A DNA stretch of 64,000 nucleotides, taken from the NCBI GenBank assembly GCA_943842505.1, contig CALTDI010000003.1, positions 30,001 through 94,000 on the forward strand, read 5' to 3'. This stretch comes from an uncultured Pseudomonadales bacterium (GTDB taxonomy: Bacteria > Pseudomonadota > Gammaproteobacteria > Pseudomonadales > Pseudohongiellaceae). This document shows, piece after piece, positions 53,025 through 62,212 of this stretch; position 1 is the first letter of the stretch, and each line of letters begins with the position of its first letter. Both the position numbers and the translations under genes were made by a program. The notes under the pieces were generated by a model. It saw only the letters and a program-made list of their open reading frames with translations. It made no database searches and was not told the DNA's origin.

Positions 53025-53663
53025 ATGTTTACTAGAATATTTTCCAATTTCCGTCGTCTTTCTTTGTTACTGGTTTGTTCGGCATTCCTGGTTTCATGCG
53101 ATCGTTTGCTGACGCCTGATTTTAATACCGATGTAACTGAGCTTAGAGGAGGGGCGTATACGCTGGATCCAGACCATGCAACGCTGCTTTGGAAAATTAA
53201 TCATCTAGGTTTTTCTACGTTTATTGGTCGCTTCAATGACTTCGATGCATCTCTGGATTTCGATCCGGAGAACATCGAAGCTTCACAAGTGGAGGTTGTG
53301 ATCAACACGGCTGGGCTTGATATCAACAACGAAGAATTCGCAGAAGAGCTTCGTGGTGATGCCTGGTTTAATGTCGAACAGTTTCCGCAGGCCGTGTTTA
53401 GAACCACGTCTTTTGTCGAATCTATCGATGAAGATACTTTCGTATTTGCCGGTGACTTGACTCTATTAGGCGTTACGGCTCCGGTTGATCTGGAAATAAA
53501 CTTTCACGGTGGTGGCCGTAATTTCCTTACGCGTAGCTACACACTCGGTTTCTCGGCTAGCACTAGTTTCTTGCGTTCGGACTACGGTCTGGATCGATTC
53601 ACCAGCTTCGGCGTTGGCGACGAAATCGAATTAGAAATTCATGTTGAGTTTATGGCGCTATAG
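53025..53663 (+). CDS. YceI-family lipoprotein
   Basis: A 212-aa protein with a lipobox (FLVSC), so membrane anchored. The YceI domain has YTLDPDHATLLWKINHLGFS, FIGRFNDFDASLDFDPENIE and LRSDYGLDRFTSFGVGDEIE. Together with the soluble YceI upstream it forms a tandem pair behind a PQQ dehydrogenase; a role in carrying quinone or another isoprenoid is a guess. A terminator follows 30 nt later. Confidence 0.88.
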   Translation: MFTRIFSNFRRLSLLLVCSAFLVSCDRLLTPDFNTDVTELRGGAYTLDPDHATLLWKINHLGFSTFIGRFNDFDASLDFDPENIEASQVEVVINTAGLDINNEEFAEELRGDAWFNVEQFPQAVFRTTSFVESIDEDTFVFAGDLTLLGVTAPVDLEINFHGGGRNFLTRSYTLGFSASTSFLRSDYGLDRFTSFGVGDEIELEIHVEFMAL

Positions 53664-53693
53664 CCAGACACACTCAACAGTAAGGTTAAATAG

Positions 53694-53727
53694 AAACCCC
53701 ATTCGGCATAGTCGGATGGGGTTTTTT
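53694..53727 (+). terminator. Rho-independent terminator
   Basis: AACCCCAT(T)CG pairs with CGGATGGGGTT, followed by a T-run. It ends the quinoprotein-YceI operon. Confidence 0.9.
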
Positions 53728-53865
53728 ATTGGATGCCTGGCCTAGTCCGGTATCTGATGTCGACACCGGGCCCGAAGTATTGGTGTTGCCTGCCATTTGA
53801 GGCATACTTCTAACTCTTCAATCTATCTATAAGCCATTATCATAAAACCTTAGGGAGCTTTGCAC

Positions 53866-56355
53866 ATGCCTTTCCCAAGACTAAGTCCAGGCCCGAGACT
53901 GAAAAAGACCCGGTTAAGCCTGGCTATTCTGACAGCAACAACGGTGTTTGGATTATCTTCAGTAGCTCAAGCACAGGTGCCCATTATCCAACCCGGGGCA
54001 CCAGGGCAGGCAAGTCGTGTCATCACGGCGGAAGAAGCCTCAAATCTCGCTGACCTTTCCTACTCACTTGGTGATATACAGTTTCTGCGAGGCATGATTC
54101 CGCATCACGCGCAGGCTAAGGAGATGTCAGCGCTGGCGGAAGAGCGGACGAATAACCCGACAGTTCTGGCGGTAGCCGAACGCATCACTCTGTCTCAAGA
54201 CGATGAAATTTCCATGATGCAGGGGTGGTTGCGTGATCAGGGGCTCGAAGTGCCGGCCGACGATGTTCATCATCAACCGGGCTTCGAGCGTATGAAGGGT
54301 ATGCTTAGCGATGAGCAGATGGAGGAGCTTGCCGCCGCATCCGGCCCCGAGTTCGATCGTCTCTATTTAGAGTCTATGATCGACCACCATCAGGGTGCTC
54401 TGGAGATGGTCGAGATGCTACTGGACCAGCGCGGTTCCGCGCAGGATCCACTACTGTATGAATTTACCTCCGATGTAACCTCCGATCAGACCTCGGAAAT
54501 TGAACGCATGGATACCTTGCTCGCGAGCTTTAATCCGGACCCGCGGGTTGGCCTGGCAGCTGGCTTCAGAGATGCCGGAGAGGCCTCATTGAACATGGAG
54601 GTAGTCGCGTCATTGCCTAAGCCGGCGGGCTTCTTCGACCCGGATCGACCCTCCGGCATATCGGCGCGGCGTCTGCAAGAGATTGAAGAGGAGGCAGAAG
54701 CTGCGAACGGCAATGCGCCGGAGACGCCGACTGAAGACGAGGAGGAGGATGAAAACTCCGATCCGCGCCCGGCCCTGCTTAGCTTCTCTAATACCGACCT
54801 GCTTTTTGCAGGTGACTACATGGTTGCCGGAAACTACCATGGCTTCAATGCCTACGACATAAGCGATGCACAGTCACCACGACATATCTCATCGGTTGTC
54901 TGCCCGGGTGGGCAGGGTGATGTGTCTTTGGTTGGTAATCTTCTGATCATGTCCGTACAGGAGACTCGCGGCCGACTGGATTGTGGATTACAAGGAGTGC
55001 CGGAATCCGTGAGTGATGAGCGGGTGAAGGGCATTCGCATATTCGATGTCAGTGACTTCACTAATCCAACCCAGGTTGCGGCCGTACAGACTTGCCGCGG
55101 CTCGCACACACATACTGTAGTGTCTGATCCGAATACGAATTCGGGCAATATCTATGTCTACGTGTCGGGCACGAGTGGTGTGCGCGATGACGAGGAGCTG
55201 GCAGGCTGTTCCGATGACTCTCCCTTCGAGGATGAAAATTCGGCGCTGTTTCGCATAGAAGTAATCGAAATTCCTGCGCAGAACCCTGCCGCGGCGCGCA
55301 TCGTTAACCGACCGTTTATTTTTGCGGACACTGACTCGGGCACGCTAGCGGGCCTGTGGGATGGTGGCGATCACGGCGAGGGAACACAGACTACCAGTCA
55401 GACCAACCAATGCCATGACATCACGACGTTTCCAGGCATCGGTTTGGCAGCCGGCGCCTGTTCGGGCAATGGCATACTCATGGATATTTCCGACCCTGCG
55501 AATCCCGAGCGTCTCGACCAGGTTATCGATCCTGGCTTTGCCTACTGGCATTCCGCTACTTTCAACAATCGCGGTGACAAGGTGATCTTTACCGATGAGT
55601 GGGGTGGTGGTGGCCGGCCTAGATGCAGGGCGCAGGACCCTCTTACCTGGGGCGCGGATGCGTTCTACGACATCGTCGACGGCAAGCTGCAATTTCGCAG
55701 TCACTATAAGATGTCGGCCCCGCAGACAGACACAGAGAACTGTGTTGCCCACAATGGGTCTCTGATACCGGTGCCTGGCCGTGATCTTTTCGTACAAGCC
55801 TGGTACCAGGGTGGCGTGTCGGTTGTGGATTTCACCGATTCAATGAACCCTACTGAGATCGCCTTCTTCGACCGTGGCCCTATCGATGCCGAGGAGTTAA
55901 TTACCGGAGGCTACTGGTCTACGTACTGGTATAACGGCCACATCTACGGCACTGAAATTTCTCGTGGACTCGATGTGTTAGCGTTGCAGCCAAGCGATTA
56001 TCTAAGCGCCAATGAGATCGCGGCGGCTTCGCTGCCCGAACTAAACGGCATCGTTAATGCGCAGACGCAGCAGATCGTCGAGTGGCCTAGGGTGCCGGTT
56101 GTGGCACGGGCCTATCTCGACCAGTTGCTCAGAGAGAACACTATAGATTCGGCGCAGGCCGCTGAACTGGTTGATGCGCTAGACCGTGCCGAGGCATTAC
56201 TCGATGGTGGTAATGGCAGTCGTCGCAGCACGACGCGCGACCTGAACAATTTAGCCGATGATTTCTCCGATGCGGCGGATGGCTATACCGGCATGTCGGG
56301 TACTCGTTATGCCGCTCTTGCGGAAACCCTGGAAGGCATAGCGGATAGCCTGTAA
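53866..56355 (+). CDS. DUF305 + LVIVD-repeat fusion protein
   Basis: An 829-aa exported protein. Signal peptide ends SVAQAQ. A DUF305 domain (residues about 45-225) has two His-rich helices, FLRGMIPHHAQAKEMSALAE and YLESMIDHHQGALEMVEMLL, typical of metal-binding ferritin-like DUF305 proteins. An acidic linker (ETPTEDEEEDENSD) leads to a propeller with LVIVD-type repeats (GFNAYDISDAQSPRHISSVV, IRIFDVSDFTNPTQVAAVQT, SVVDFTDSMNPTEIAFF). A C-terminal helical domain of about 100 residues completes it. The reaction is unknown; copper or iron handling is suggested by DUF305. ATG 53866 with AGGGAG upstream is preferred to TTG 53860. Confidence 0.85.
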   Translation: MPFPRLSPGPRLKKTRLSLAILTATTVFGLSSVAQAQVPIIQPGAPGQASRVITAEEASNLADLSYSLGDIQFLRGMIPHHAQAKEMSALAEERTNNPTVLAVAERITLSQDDEISMMQGWLRDQGLEVPADDVHHQPGFERMKGMLSDEQMEELAAASGPEFDRLYLESMIDHHQGALEMVEMLLDQRGSAQDPLLYEFTSDVTSDQTSEIERMDTLLASFNPDPRVGLAAGFRDAGEASLNMEVVASLPKPAGFFDPDRPSGISARRLQEIEEEAEAANGNAPETPTEDEEEDENSDPRPALLSFSNTDLLFAGDYMVAGNYHGFNAYDISDAQSPRHISSVVCPGGQGDVSLVGNLLIMSVQETRGRLDCGLQGVPESVSDERVKGIRIFDVSDFTNPTQVAAVQTCRGSHTHTVVSDPNTNSGNIYVYVSGTSGVRDDEELAGCSDDSPFEDENSALFRIEVIEIPAQNPAAARIVNRPFIFADTDSGTLAGLWDGGDHGEGTQTTSQTNQCHDITTFPGIGLAAGACSGNGILMDISDPANPERLDQVIDPGFAYWHSATFNNRGDKVIFTDEWGGGGRPRCRAQDPLTWGADAFYDIVDGKLQFRSHYKMSAPQTDTENCVAHNGSLIPVPGRDLFVQAWYQGGVSVVDFTDSMNPTEIAFFDRGPIDAEELITGGYWSTYWYNGHIYGTEISRGLDVLALQPSDYLSANEIAAASLPELNGIVNAQTQQIVEWPRVPVVARAYLDQLLRENTIDSAQAAELVDALDRAEALLDGGNGSRRSTTRDLNNLADDFSDAADGYTGMSGTRYAALAETLEGIADSL

Positions 56356-56371
56356 GGGAAGATAGAAACCC

Positions 56372-56414
56372 GGCCGGCCATGCTCACTGTAGAGTGAGCA
56401 TGGCCGGCCTTTTT
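56372..56414 (+). terminator. strong Rho-independent terminator
   Basis: A perfect 17-bp stem (GGCCGGCCATGCTCACT with its complement at 56393-56409) and 4-nt loop, then a T-run. It begins 17 nt after the DUF305 gene. Confidence 0.95.
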
Positions 56415-56759
56415 ATTGTCTAGAAAAAGAGAATTGGAGTCTTGCTGTAGGCTCTGCTCTGGCAAGCAACACAGTGATTTTCTCATCGAGGTGGGCCATA
56501 ACAGGTAGTAAGAGCAGGTAGTAAGAAGACATAGCAACAAGGGAAACAAATAAATGGCCTCTTCGGCAGCGGGCACAGTGGTAACCGTGCAGGGAGCAAT
56601 TGGCATAGCGCTTGAGAGAAGTTGCCGAGAACAAGGAATTCGACCCTTCCAGGTCACCGAATAGTGCGCAATTCAGTACCTCTGCCTGAGGAATACAGGC
56701 AGAAGCTAAAAACGGTAAATTGCGCTAAACTGCCAAGACAAGAATAAAGGAGCCAAAAA
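56415..56759. other. gap before the exported-protein gene
   Basis: About 345 nt. A 36-codon ORF lacks a ribosome site; CAGGTAGTAAGA occurs twice near 56503-56526. Otherwise nothing is seen. Confidence 0.35.
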
Positions 56760-57800
56760 ATGACAGTCTTGCTCAAGAAAACCGCGCAATATGGGTCTTA
56801 TTTGCTGATCGCTCTGCTGGTCTCGATGCCAGCGCTGGCACAAGATGCCGAAAGGCCTGATCTTCAGGGTATCTGGACCAACGCCTCGCTAACCAAACTA
56901 ACTCGCCCCAGTGGTGTGGATTCGCTAATTGTGTCTGCCGAGCAGGCGCAAATAATCGCCGCCAACACGCCGATCGCGGGCCTGCAGGGTGGATTGGATG
57001 AAGGGGACGGCGTCAATGATACGCCCGCAGCTGCTGGCGATGACTTCGGCACTCGTGCCTATAACAATTTCTGGGTAGACCCTGGCTCAAACCTCGCCCT
57101 GGTTAAGGGCGAATATCGCAGCTCTTATGTAGTCGAGCCGGCGACTGGCCGCGTTCCCCGTCTCGAGACGCCAAACTACGATTTCGAGCGTCGCAACTTT
57201 GGCTCTCGCTATGCAACCGGCTTTGGTGATGCTCGCGGGCCGGAAGCGATTCCGAATGCAGAGCGCTGCCTGTTGGGTTTCGGCAATAAGGCAGGGCCGG
57301 GCATGATGGCCGCCCTGTACAATAATACTTACCAATTCGTACAGACCGAAGACTACGCAATGATTCTCGTAGAGATGGTGCATGATGCGCGCATCATTCC
57401 AATCTTCGATACCGCAGAGGAAGCTCGGGCAAATAGAAGACCGCTGATTCTTGAGCAATGGTTCGGCGACTCGGTTGGCTGGTATGAGGATGGCCAGCTG
57501 GTGGTCGAGACGGTAAACATCAATCCGCTGCAATTGAGCCAGAGCTCGATTCCAATAACCAAGGAAGGGCATGTTATAGAGCGCTTCAGCCGCTATTCTG
57601 AGAATGAAATCTTCTATCAATTCACGGTTGAAGATAGCAACATTTACAGCCAGCCCTGGACTGCAGAACTAAGCTTCTACGCAACAGACGATGGCCTGTA
57701 TGAATATGCCTGCCATGAGGGCAATTATGCGATGCCTGGTATTCTCGCCGGGGCACGTCGCCTGGAGATGGAAGAACAGCAATCAGGAACAAATAACTAG
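56760..57800 (+). CDS. exported protein of unknown function
   Basis: A 346-aa protein with a signal peptide (YLLIALLVSMPALAQ). PDLQGIWTNASLTKLTRPSG at the mature N-terminus, NERCLLGFGNKAGPGM-like (PNAERCLLGFGNKAGPG) in the centre and a C-terminal YEYACHEGNYAMPGILAGAR belong to a family of predicted periplasmic proteins common in Proteobacteria and Acidobacteria, of unknown function, often near TonB receptors or amidohydrolases. AAAGGAG precedes the ATG. It is followed by a TonB receptor 148 nt downstream. Confidence 0.75.
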   Translation: MTVLLKKTAQYGSYLLIALLVSMPALAQDAERPDLQGIWTNASLTKLTRPSGVDSLIVSAEQAQIIAANTPIAGLQGGLDEGDGVNDTPAAAGDDFGTRAYNNFWVDPGSNLALVKGEYRSSYVVEPATGRVPRLETPNYDFERRNFGSRYATGFGDARGPEAIPNAERCLLGFGNKAGPGMMAALYNNTYQFVQTEDYAMILVEMVHDARIIPIFDTAEEARANRRPLILEQWFGDSVGWYEDGQLVVETVNINPLQLSQSSIPITKEGHVIERFSRYSENEIFYQFTVEDSNIYSQPWTAELSFYATDDGLYEYACHEGNYAMPGILAGARRLEMEEQQSGTNN

Positions 57801-57948
57801 ATAACGCTTTATCAAACTGAGGCTAGGGATTGGCCTCAGTTTGCTGCATCACCTTTTCAAATACGCATGTTTATCGGCCCTGTAGCACTTTGCTGCATTT
57901 AGTCACAGATTAAATACTGTCTAGTCTGTAGAATGTGGCCGATTAGAT

Positions 57949-60090
57949 ATGACAATGCCTAACTTAAAATCCCACTTTCTATTCGCTCCTGCAGTCGCTC
58001 TCTTAATAGCCTTTGCCTCATCGGCGACTGCGCAGAATGACCTGATCGAAAATCCCACCGATGACTCAACCATAGTCTATCCCGCTGCCTATTTTGCAGA
58101 CTTCCTGCCGGTATCTGCTAACGACATGATTAGCCGTATACCCGGTATCGGCCTCGCAATGCGCGGCGGTGGCGGTGGCGGCCGCGGGCTCGGCTCGGGT
58201 GGGGGAGAGATACTCATCAATGGGCAGCGCACTACCGGCAAGGGTAATACCGGCGAGAGCCTGCTCAGTCGCATATCTGCCGACCAGGTGGATTATATTG
58301 AAATTATACGTGGCACCTCAGAAGAGCTAGATGTGCGTGGTGCTGGGCAGATTGTAAACGTCGTACTCCTGGATTTGCCTTCACGCTCTAGCACCTCGAT
58401 AGAGCTTAATGTGGATTACTGGCGTGATGGAACTTTGGATCCGGGCGGGCAGATCTCCTACAGCGGTCAGGCAGGCGACTTCAACTATCTGTTCGCCGCC
58501 CAAGCGGAATCTGGCTACAACGGAAGGATTAATCGAGAGTTTGGCTTCGACGCGGGCGGGACTCTGGTCGAGGCTAGACGAGAAGACTGGGTGCGTGACC
58601 AGACTTCCTATCAGGCCAGTATGAATCTGGGTTATACCTTCGAGAACAGTGTGATTCAGCTAAACGCTCTGCTTGAGACGCGGTCGCCCCCAGTTGACAT
58701 TAATCGTACGATTTATAACGTCGTATCCGATACGGCGAGGTTTGAGCGTGAGGAAAATCCCAGCAGTAGAGATAACTGGGAGATAGGGGGCGACTACGAA
58801 TACTCTCTAGGCAATGGCGGCAAATACCGTTTTCTGTTTATCGTGAATGACCGCGATCAGTTGTTTGGGCAGGAACGCTATAGCGTGACTGAAAATGCCG
58901 AGAATAAGATTCTATTTTTGTCCAACATGAGTAGAGACCGTGAACGTATCGCACGGACTTCCTACACCTTCAATATAAATCAGGCACAGGGATTAGAGCT
59001 CGGTATCGAAGCGTCGCAGACAATTCGTGATGGCGATTTACGACTGGGTCTGGATATCGATGGAGAGCGCTCGCCAGACGTCGGTGGCCTAGTGCCTGTT
59101 TCAATTTCCAATAGCAAATCCACGGTTGAGGAGCTGCGCTCGGAGTTATTCGCTGCGCACAATTGGCAGTTGAACCCAAGAATGTCGCTAGAAAGTTCCT
59201 TGGTGTATGAGTCCTCCACTATTGAACAGACAGGCGATGTCAGCAATAAGCGCGATTTTGCATTCTTGCGACCGAAGATTGACTACCGCTTCGATATTAC
59301 CCCAACTCTGCAGTTGCGTGCGGGTATCGAGAAGCAGGTCTCGCAGCTGAGCTTTTCTGATTTCAGCGCGACCGTCGATGGCTCCGATGTGGATCAGAAC
59401 ACGCAGGCCGGCAACCCGGGCATTGCTCAGGAACAGTCGTGGCGCTATGAACTAAACTTCGAGCTGCGTCTGCCCAACGATATAGGCGTACTTAATTCGC
59501 AGTTCTACTACCGAGATATAACAGACGTGATTGATCGCATCGATGTCTCTACAAGTCCAGATAACTTGCAGTCGGCGCGCGGCAACATCGGAGATGGCAA
59601 ACGCTACGGTGTGAATCTGGACCTTAGTGCCAGGCTCAGTTTCCTGGGGCTGCCTAATGCGCTCCTAACTACCGGGCTAAGCCTGCGCGACTCGGAGGTG
59701 TTAGACCCTTTTCTTAAGGTTAAGCGCAGGATGCGCAACAACGGTCGTTGGACCGCCAGATCGAGTTTTCGGCATGATATTACCAGCCTTGGTATGAGTT
59801 ATGGTTTTCGCTATGAGATGAACTCAAACGGCGGAAGCGGCAGGAAACAAGTCGATGTCTTCGATACGGAAGAGCGCTTCTTTCAGCCCGAAATCTCGGC
59901 CTTTATCGAGAAACAGGCGTTTAGGAGCTATACGTTTCGTTTCGAGGCGAGCAATATACATCAGAATGAGTTTTGCAGAACGCGTACACGTTACGTGGGC
60001 GCTACTGCAGACGGTGTGTTAGAGGAAGTCGAGAAATACTGTTCGGGCAGTGGTATGAAATTGGCATTGGAGATGAAAACAACCTTCTAG
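57949..60090 (+). CDS. TonB-dependent receptor
   Basis: A 713-aa outer-membrane receptor. Signal peptide ends SATAQ. The plug has NDMISRIPGIGLAMRGGGGG, ILINGQRTTGKG, ISADQVDYIEIIRGTSEELD and VRGAGQIVNVVLL. The barrel extends to the C-terminal LALEMKTTF ending in Phe. There is no N-terminal secretin/TonB short domain, so it is not a FecA-type transducer. The ligand is unknown. It precedes the tandem-TonB lipoprotein gene by 46 nt and is probably co-transcribed with it. Confidence 0.9.
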   Translation: MTMPNLKSHFLFAPAVALLIAFASSATAQNDLIENPTDDSTIVYPAAYFADFLPVSANDMISRIPGIGLAMRGGGGGGRGLGSGGGEILINGQRTTGKGNTGESLLSRISADQVDYIEIIRGTSEELDVRGAGQIVNVVLLDLPSRSSTSIELNVDYWRDGTLDPGGQISYSGQAGDFNYLFAAQAESGYNGRINREFGFDAGGTLVEARREDWVRDQTSYQASMNLGYTFENSVIQLNALLETRSPPVDINRTIYNVVSDTARFEREENPSSRDNWEIGGDYEYSLGNGGKYRFLFIVNDRDQLFGQERYSVTENAENKILFLSNMSRDRERIARTSYTFNINQAQGLELGIEASQTIRDGDLRLGLDIDGERSPDVGGLVPVSISNSKSTVEELRSELFAAHNWQLNPRMSLESSLVYESSTIEQTGDVSNKRDFAFLRPKIDYRFDITPTLQLRAGIEKQVSQLSFSDFSATVDGSDVDQNTQAGNPGIAQEQSWRYELNFELRLPNDIGVLNSQFYYRDITDVIDRIDVSTSPDNLQSARGNIGDGKRYGVNLDLSARLSFLGLPNALLTTGLSLRDSEVLDPFLKVKRRMRNNGRWTARSSFRHDITSLGMSYGFRYEMNSNGGSGRKQVDVFDTEERFFQPEISAFIEKQAFRSYTFRFEASNIHQNEFCRTRTRYVGATADGVLEEVEKYCSGSGMKLALEMKTTF

Positions 60091-60136
60091 TGTGTGATCT
60101 CGAATCACGTATTCGCCGGATAATACGGTAAATTTT

Positions 60137-60886
60137 ATGAAAAAAATAATTTCACATAAAAGACTATCTACTGCGCGCAGCGCTAGAGCATTTCTCTGTG
60201 CCCTCTCGTTTTTGGGTTTGCCAGGCTGCGCCGCAGATGGCTCTATCTCTCAGTCATCCTCTGTCGTTGCTAATTTTGAGGTGACGCCGCCACCAAACTT
60301 CACCCGGGGATTGCTCGAGCGACGAGCGCCGGAGCCACTGTATCCATTGCGGGCTAGAAACCTTGGCGTCGAGGGCTGGGTGATGCTCGGTTTTTCTGTG
60401 AACGCTGACGGCGAGGTGATCAACAGTAGTATCCGCACAATCCAGGAACAGCCTGAGGGCTATTTCGAATTGTCGGCCACGAATGCGGCGCGACGTCTAT
60501 CGTTCCAAAATATCAGGGGCGAACTGGTTGAAGATATACGCTATGTGTTTCGCTATCAATTAGAGGGACTCGATCCGCCCAGTCCGAATGCGCCTGCCGA
60601 TATCATCCAGTTCAGAGAGATGCTGCCGCTGCGGCTCATCACCCCGGCCTATCCCGAGGTTGCGCAGGAGCTAGGCTTAGAGGGTTTCGTCGTGCTCAAG
60701 TTCACCGTTAACGAGAGCGGGGCGGTTTCCGATATCGTTATCGACCAGAGCGAACCTCTCGGCGTATTCGATGCTGAGGCAATACGAGCGACGCAGCGCC
60801 TGAGATTTGATCCGCGTATTGTAGTTGGCGAGCCTGTGCGCGTAGAAGAAGTTTCCTATCGCTTCGACTGGCAATTACCGCAGTAA
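60137..60886 (+). CDS. lipoprotein with two TonB C-terminal domains
   Basis: A 249-aa protein. The N-terminus is a lipoprotein-like signal (FLCALSFLGLPGC). Two TonB C-terminal folds follow: residues about 62-140 (APEPLYPLRARNLGVEGWVM LGFSVNADGEV) and about 160-245 (RLITPAYPEVAQELGLEGFV VLKFTVNESGAV). Canonical TonB has an N-terminal TM helix that couples to ExbBD and a proline-rich spacer; neither is present. It may act at the outer membrane as a receptor partner or modulator instead of energising it. It sits behind a TonB receptor. Confidence 0.85.
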   Translation: MKKIISHKRLSTARSARAFLCALSFLGLPGCAADGSISQSSSVVANFEVTPPPNFTRGLLERRAPEPLYPLRARNLGVEGWVMLGFSVNADGEVINSSIRTIQEQPEGYFELSATNAARRLSFQNIRGELVEDIRYVFRYQLEGLDPPSPNAPADIIQFREMLPLRLITPAYPEVAQELGLEGFVVLKFTVNESGAVSDIVIDQSEPLGVFDAEAIRATQRLRFDPRIVVGEPVRVEEVSYRFDWQLPQ

Positions 60887-60917
60887 CTCGGTTAAGAATT
60901 GTACTTTACTTGATGCT

Positions 60918-61889
60918 TTAGAGTTGAGTCTTGAGAAATTCAGCCAGTTTGAATCCGCTTAGAAAGGCGTCTTCGACTCGGTTGCCACGACACCATTCTC
61001 CGCAGACCGCCAATCTATTTCCCCTATCAATCAGATAGTCCTCTTGTGCAGAGGTTTCCACTTTCGCATAGAGCCATCTATGCAGAGCCGCATATTGCAC
61101 ATCCTGCAGAGAATTATTGAGCAATTGCTGTGCGCTAGTGAATAGTTGTTCCTGTAGCAGCTCCTTCTCGTCATTGATATGCGTTTTGGCCCAGGCATTG
61201 TCGCTGTGAATGACCAGGCCATAACTATTCGCCTGCTCAGAATGGGTCTGGGCCAGCCAGCTAATTGAGGAATTCTTCACTACGGCTGCATCGAAACCTA
61301 GAGCGGGCTTGTTCTTTAGGCCAAGCATCAGACTAAAACAGGGAGAGAAAACCACATCGGCGATCTCTGCATGCTGTTGTAGTTTTGAACCGAGAATATT
61401 CAATGCCTGCGCAGAGGGGATAGCGGAGATTACCCAGTCGAACTCCCCGTAGTCATTATGTTCCGTGTCCTGTAATTGCCATTTTTTGCCAATGGATTTC
61501 AGACTCGCTATCTCGCAGCGATAACGAACATCGAGATTCTCTGCCAGGGAGCCGGCAAGCGCAGACATGCCTGGTGTGCCAACATAATGTGGCTCGTACC
61601 AGATTCTCTTGAAAGGCTTGTCGAGGGGGTCTAGCGTAGTAATGCGGGGGTTCCACTGCGCAACGATGTCTTGGTCAATATAAGGCTTCAGGAAGCCCTT
61701 GAATTGAGGGTCTCTTGCCGTGAAGAACTGGGCGCCGTGATTGAAACTGTATGTCTCGACTCGGCGCGTAGACATGCGCCCGCCGGCCCTGCCAGATTTC
61801 TCAAACACGGTGACCTTGGCTGACGTCTGCAGGCTATGGGCGACAATACTGCCCGCTAATCCTGCACCTATAACTGCGATAGATTTCAT
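60918..61889 (-). CDS. renalase-like FAD-dependent oxidoreductase
   Basis: A 323-aa protein. SIAVIGAGLAGSIVAHSL is the dinucleotide motif; FEKSGRAGGRMSTRR and FNHGAQFFTARDPQF are typical of renalase-type flavoproteins. The C-terminal LAVCGEWCRGNRVEDAFLSG FKLAEFL closes the FAD site. Bacterial renalases oxidise dihydro-isomers of NAD(P)H. The gene is intact. A dead pldA fragment lies just upstream on the same strand. Confidence 0.87.
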   Translation of the reverse strand: MKSIAVIGAGLAGSIVAHSLQTSAKVTVFEKSGRAGGRMSTRRVETYSFNHGAQFFTARDPQFKGFLKPYIDQDIVAQWNPRITTLDPLDKPFKRIWYEPHYVGTPGMSALAGSLAENLDVRYRCEIASLKSIGKKWQLQDTEHNDYGEFDWVISAIPSAQALNILGSKLQQHAEIADVVFSPCFSLMLGLKNKPALGFDAAVVKNSSISWLAQTHSEQANSYGLVIHSDNAWAKTHINDEKELLQEQLFTSAQQLLNNSLQDVQYAALHRWLYAKVETSAQEDYLIDRGNRLAVCGEWCRGNRVEDAFLSGFKLAEFLKTQL

Positions 61890-62212
61890 AGTGAGGTATA
61901 TCTGTACCTAGAGCGTGGACTTGCTTCGATATTGTTATTGAAGGGTTTAGTTTGCAATTGGGAAATGTACCCCGGCCCTTAGGCTTTGTGTTTTTTCATT
62001 GTAGGAAATTAGCGCCTCACCATAGCCATCGTAGTAGCCTAGCAAGAACTGCCCGTTTATATGTGCGAATTCTAGTGCAGATCTGACTAATTGTCAGATA
62101 TGCGAACAGATCGAATTGGCATTTGCCTCATTTTTTCTTAGTATGGCAGGCTTTCGGGCTTCAGGTTGCTTTTCAGCGGCATTGGTTGGAGCTAATAACA
62201 AGGAATAAGTGA
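61890..62212. other. gap with a pldA relic
   Basis: It holds the pldA fragment (61947-62093) and the leader of the PilZ gene. Nothing else is seen. Confidence 0.5.
61947..62093 (-). pseudogene. pldA: C-terminal relic of outer-membrane phospholipase A (pldA)
   Basis: The reverse strand reads LEFAHINGQFLLGYYDGYGE ALISYNEKTQSLRAGVHFPI AN followed by TAA. This matches the last strands of OMPLA, whose signature is GYGESLIDYN. A TGA closes the frame upstream and no start exists, so only about 48 codons survive. Enzyme residues (His, Ser) are lost. Confidence 0.7.
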
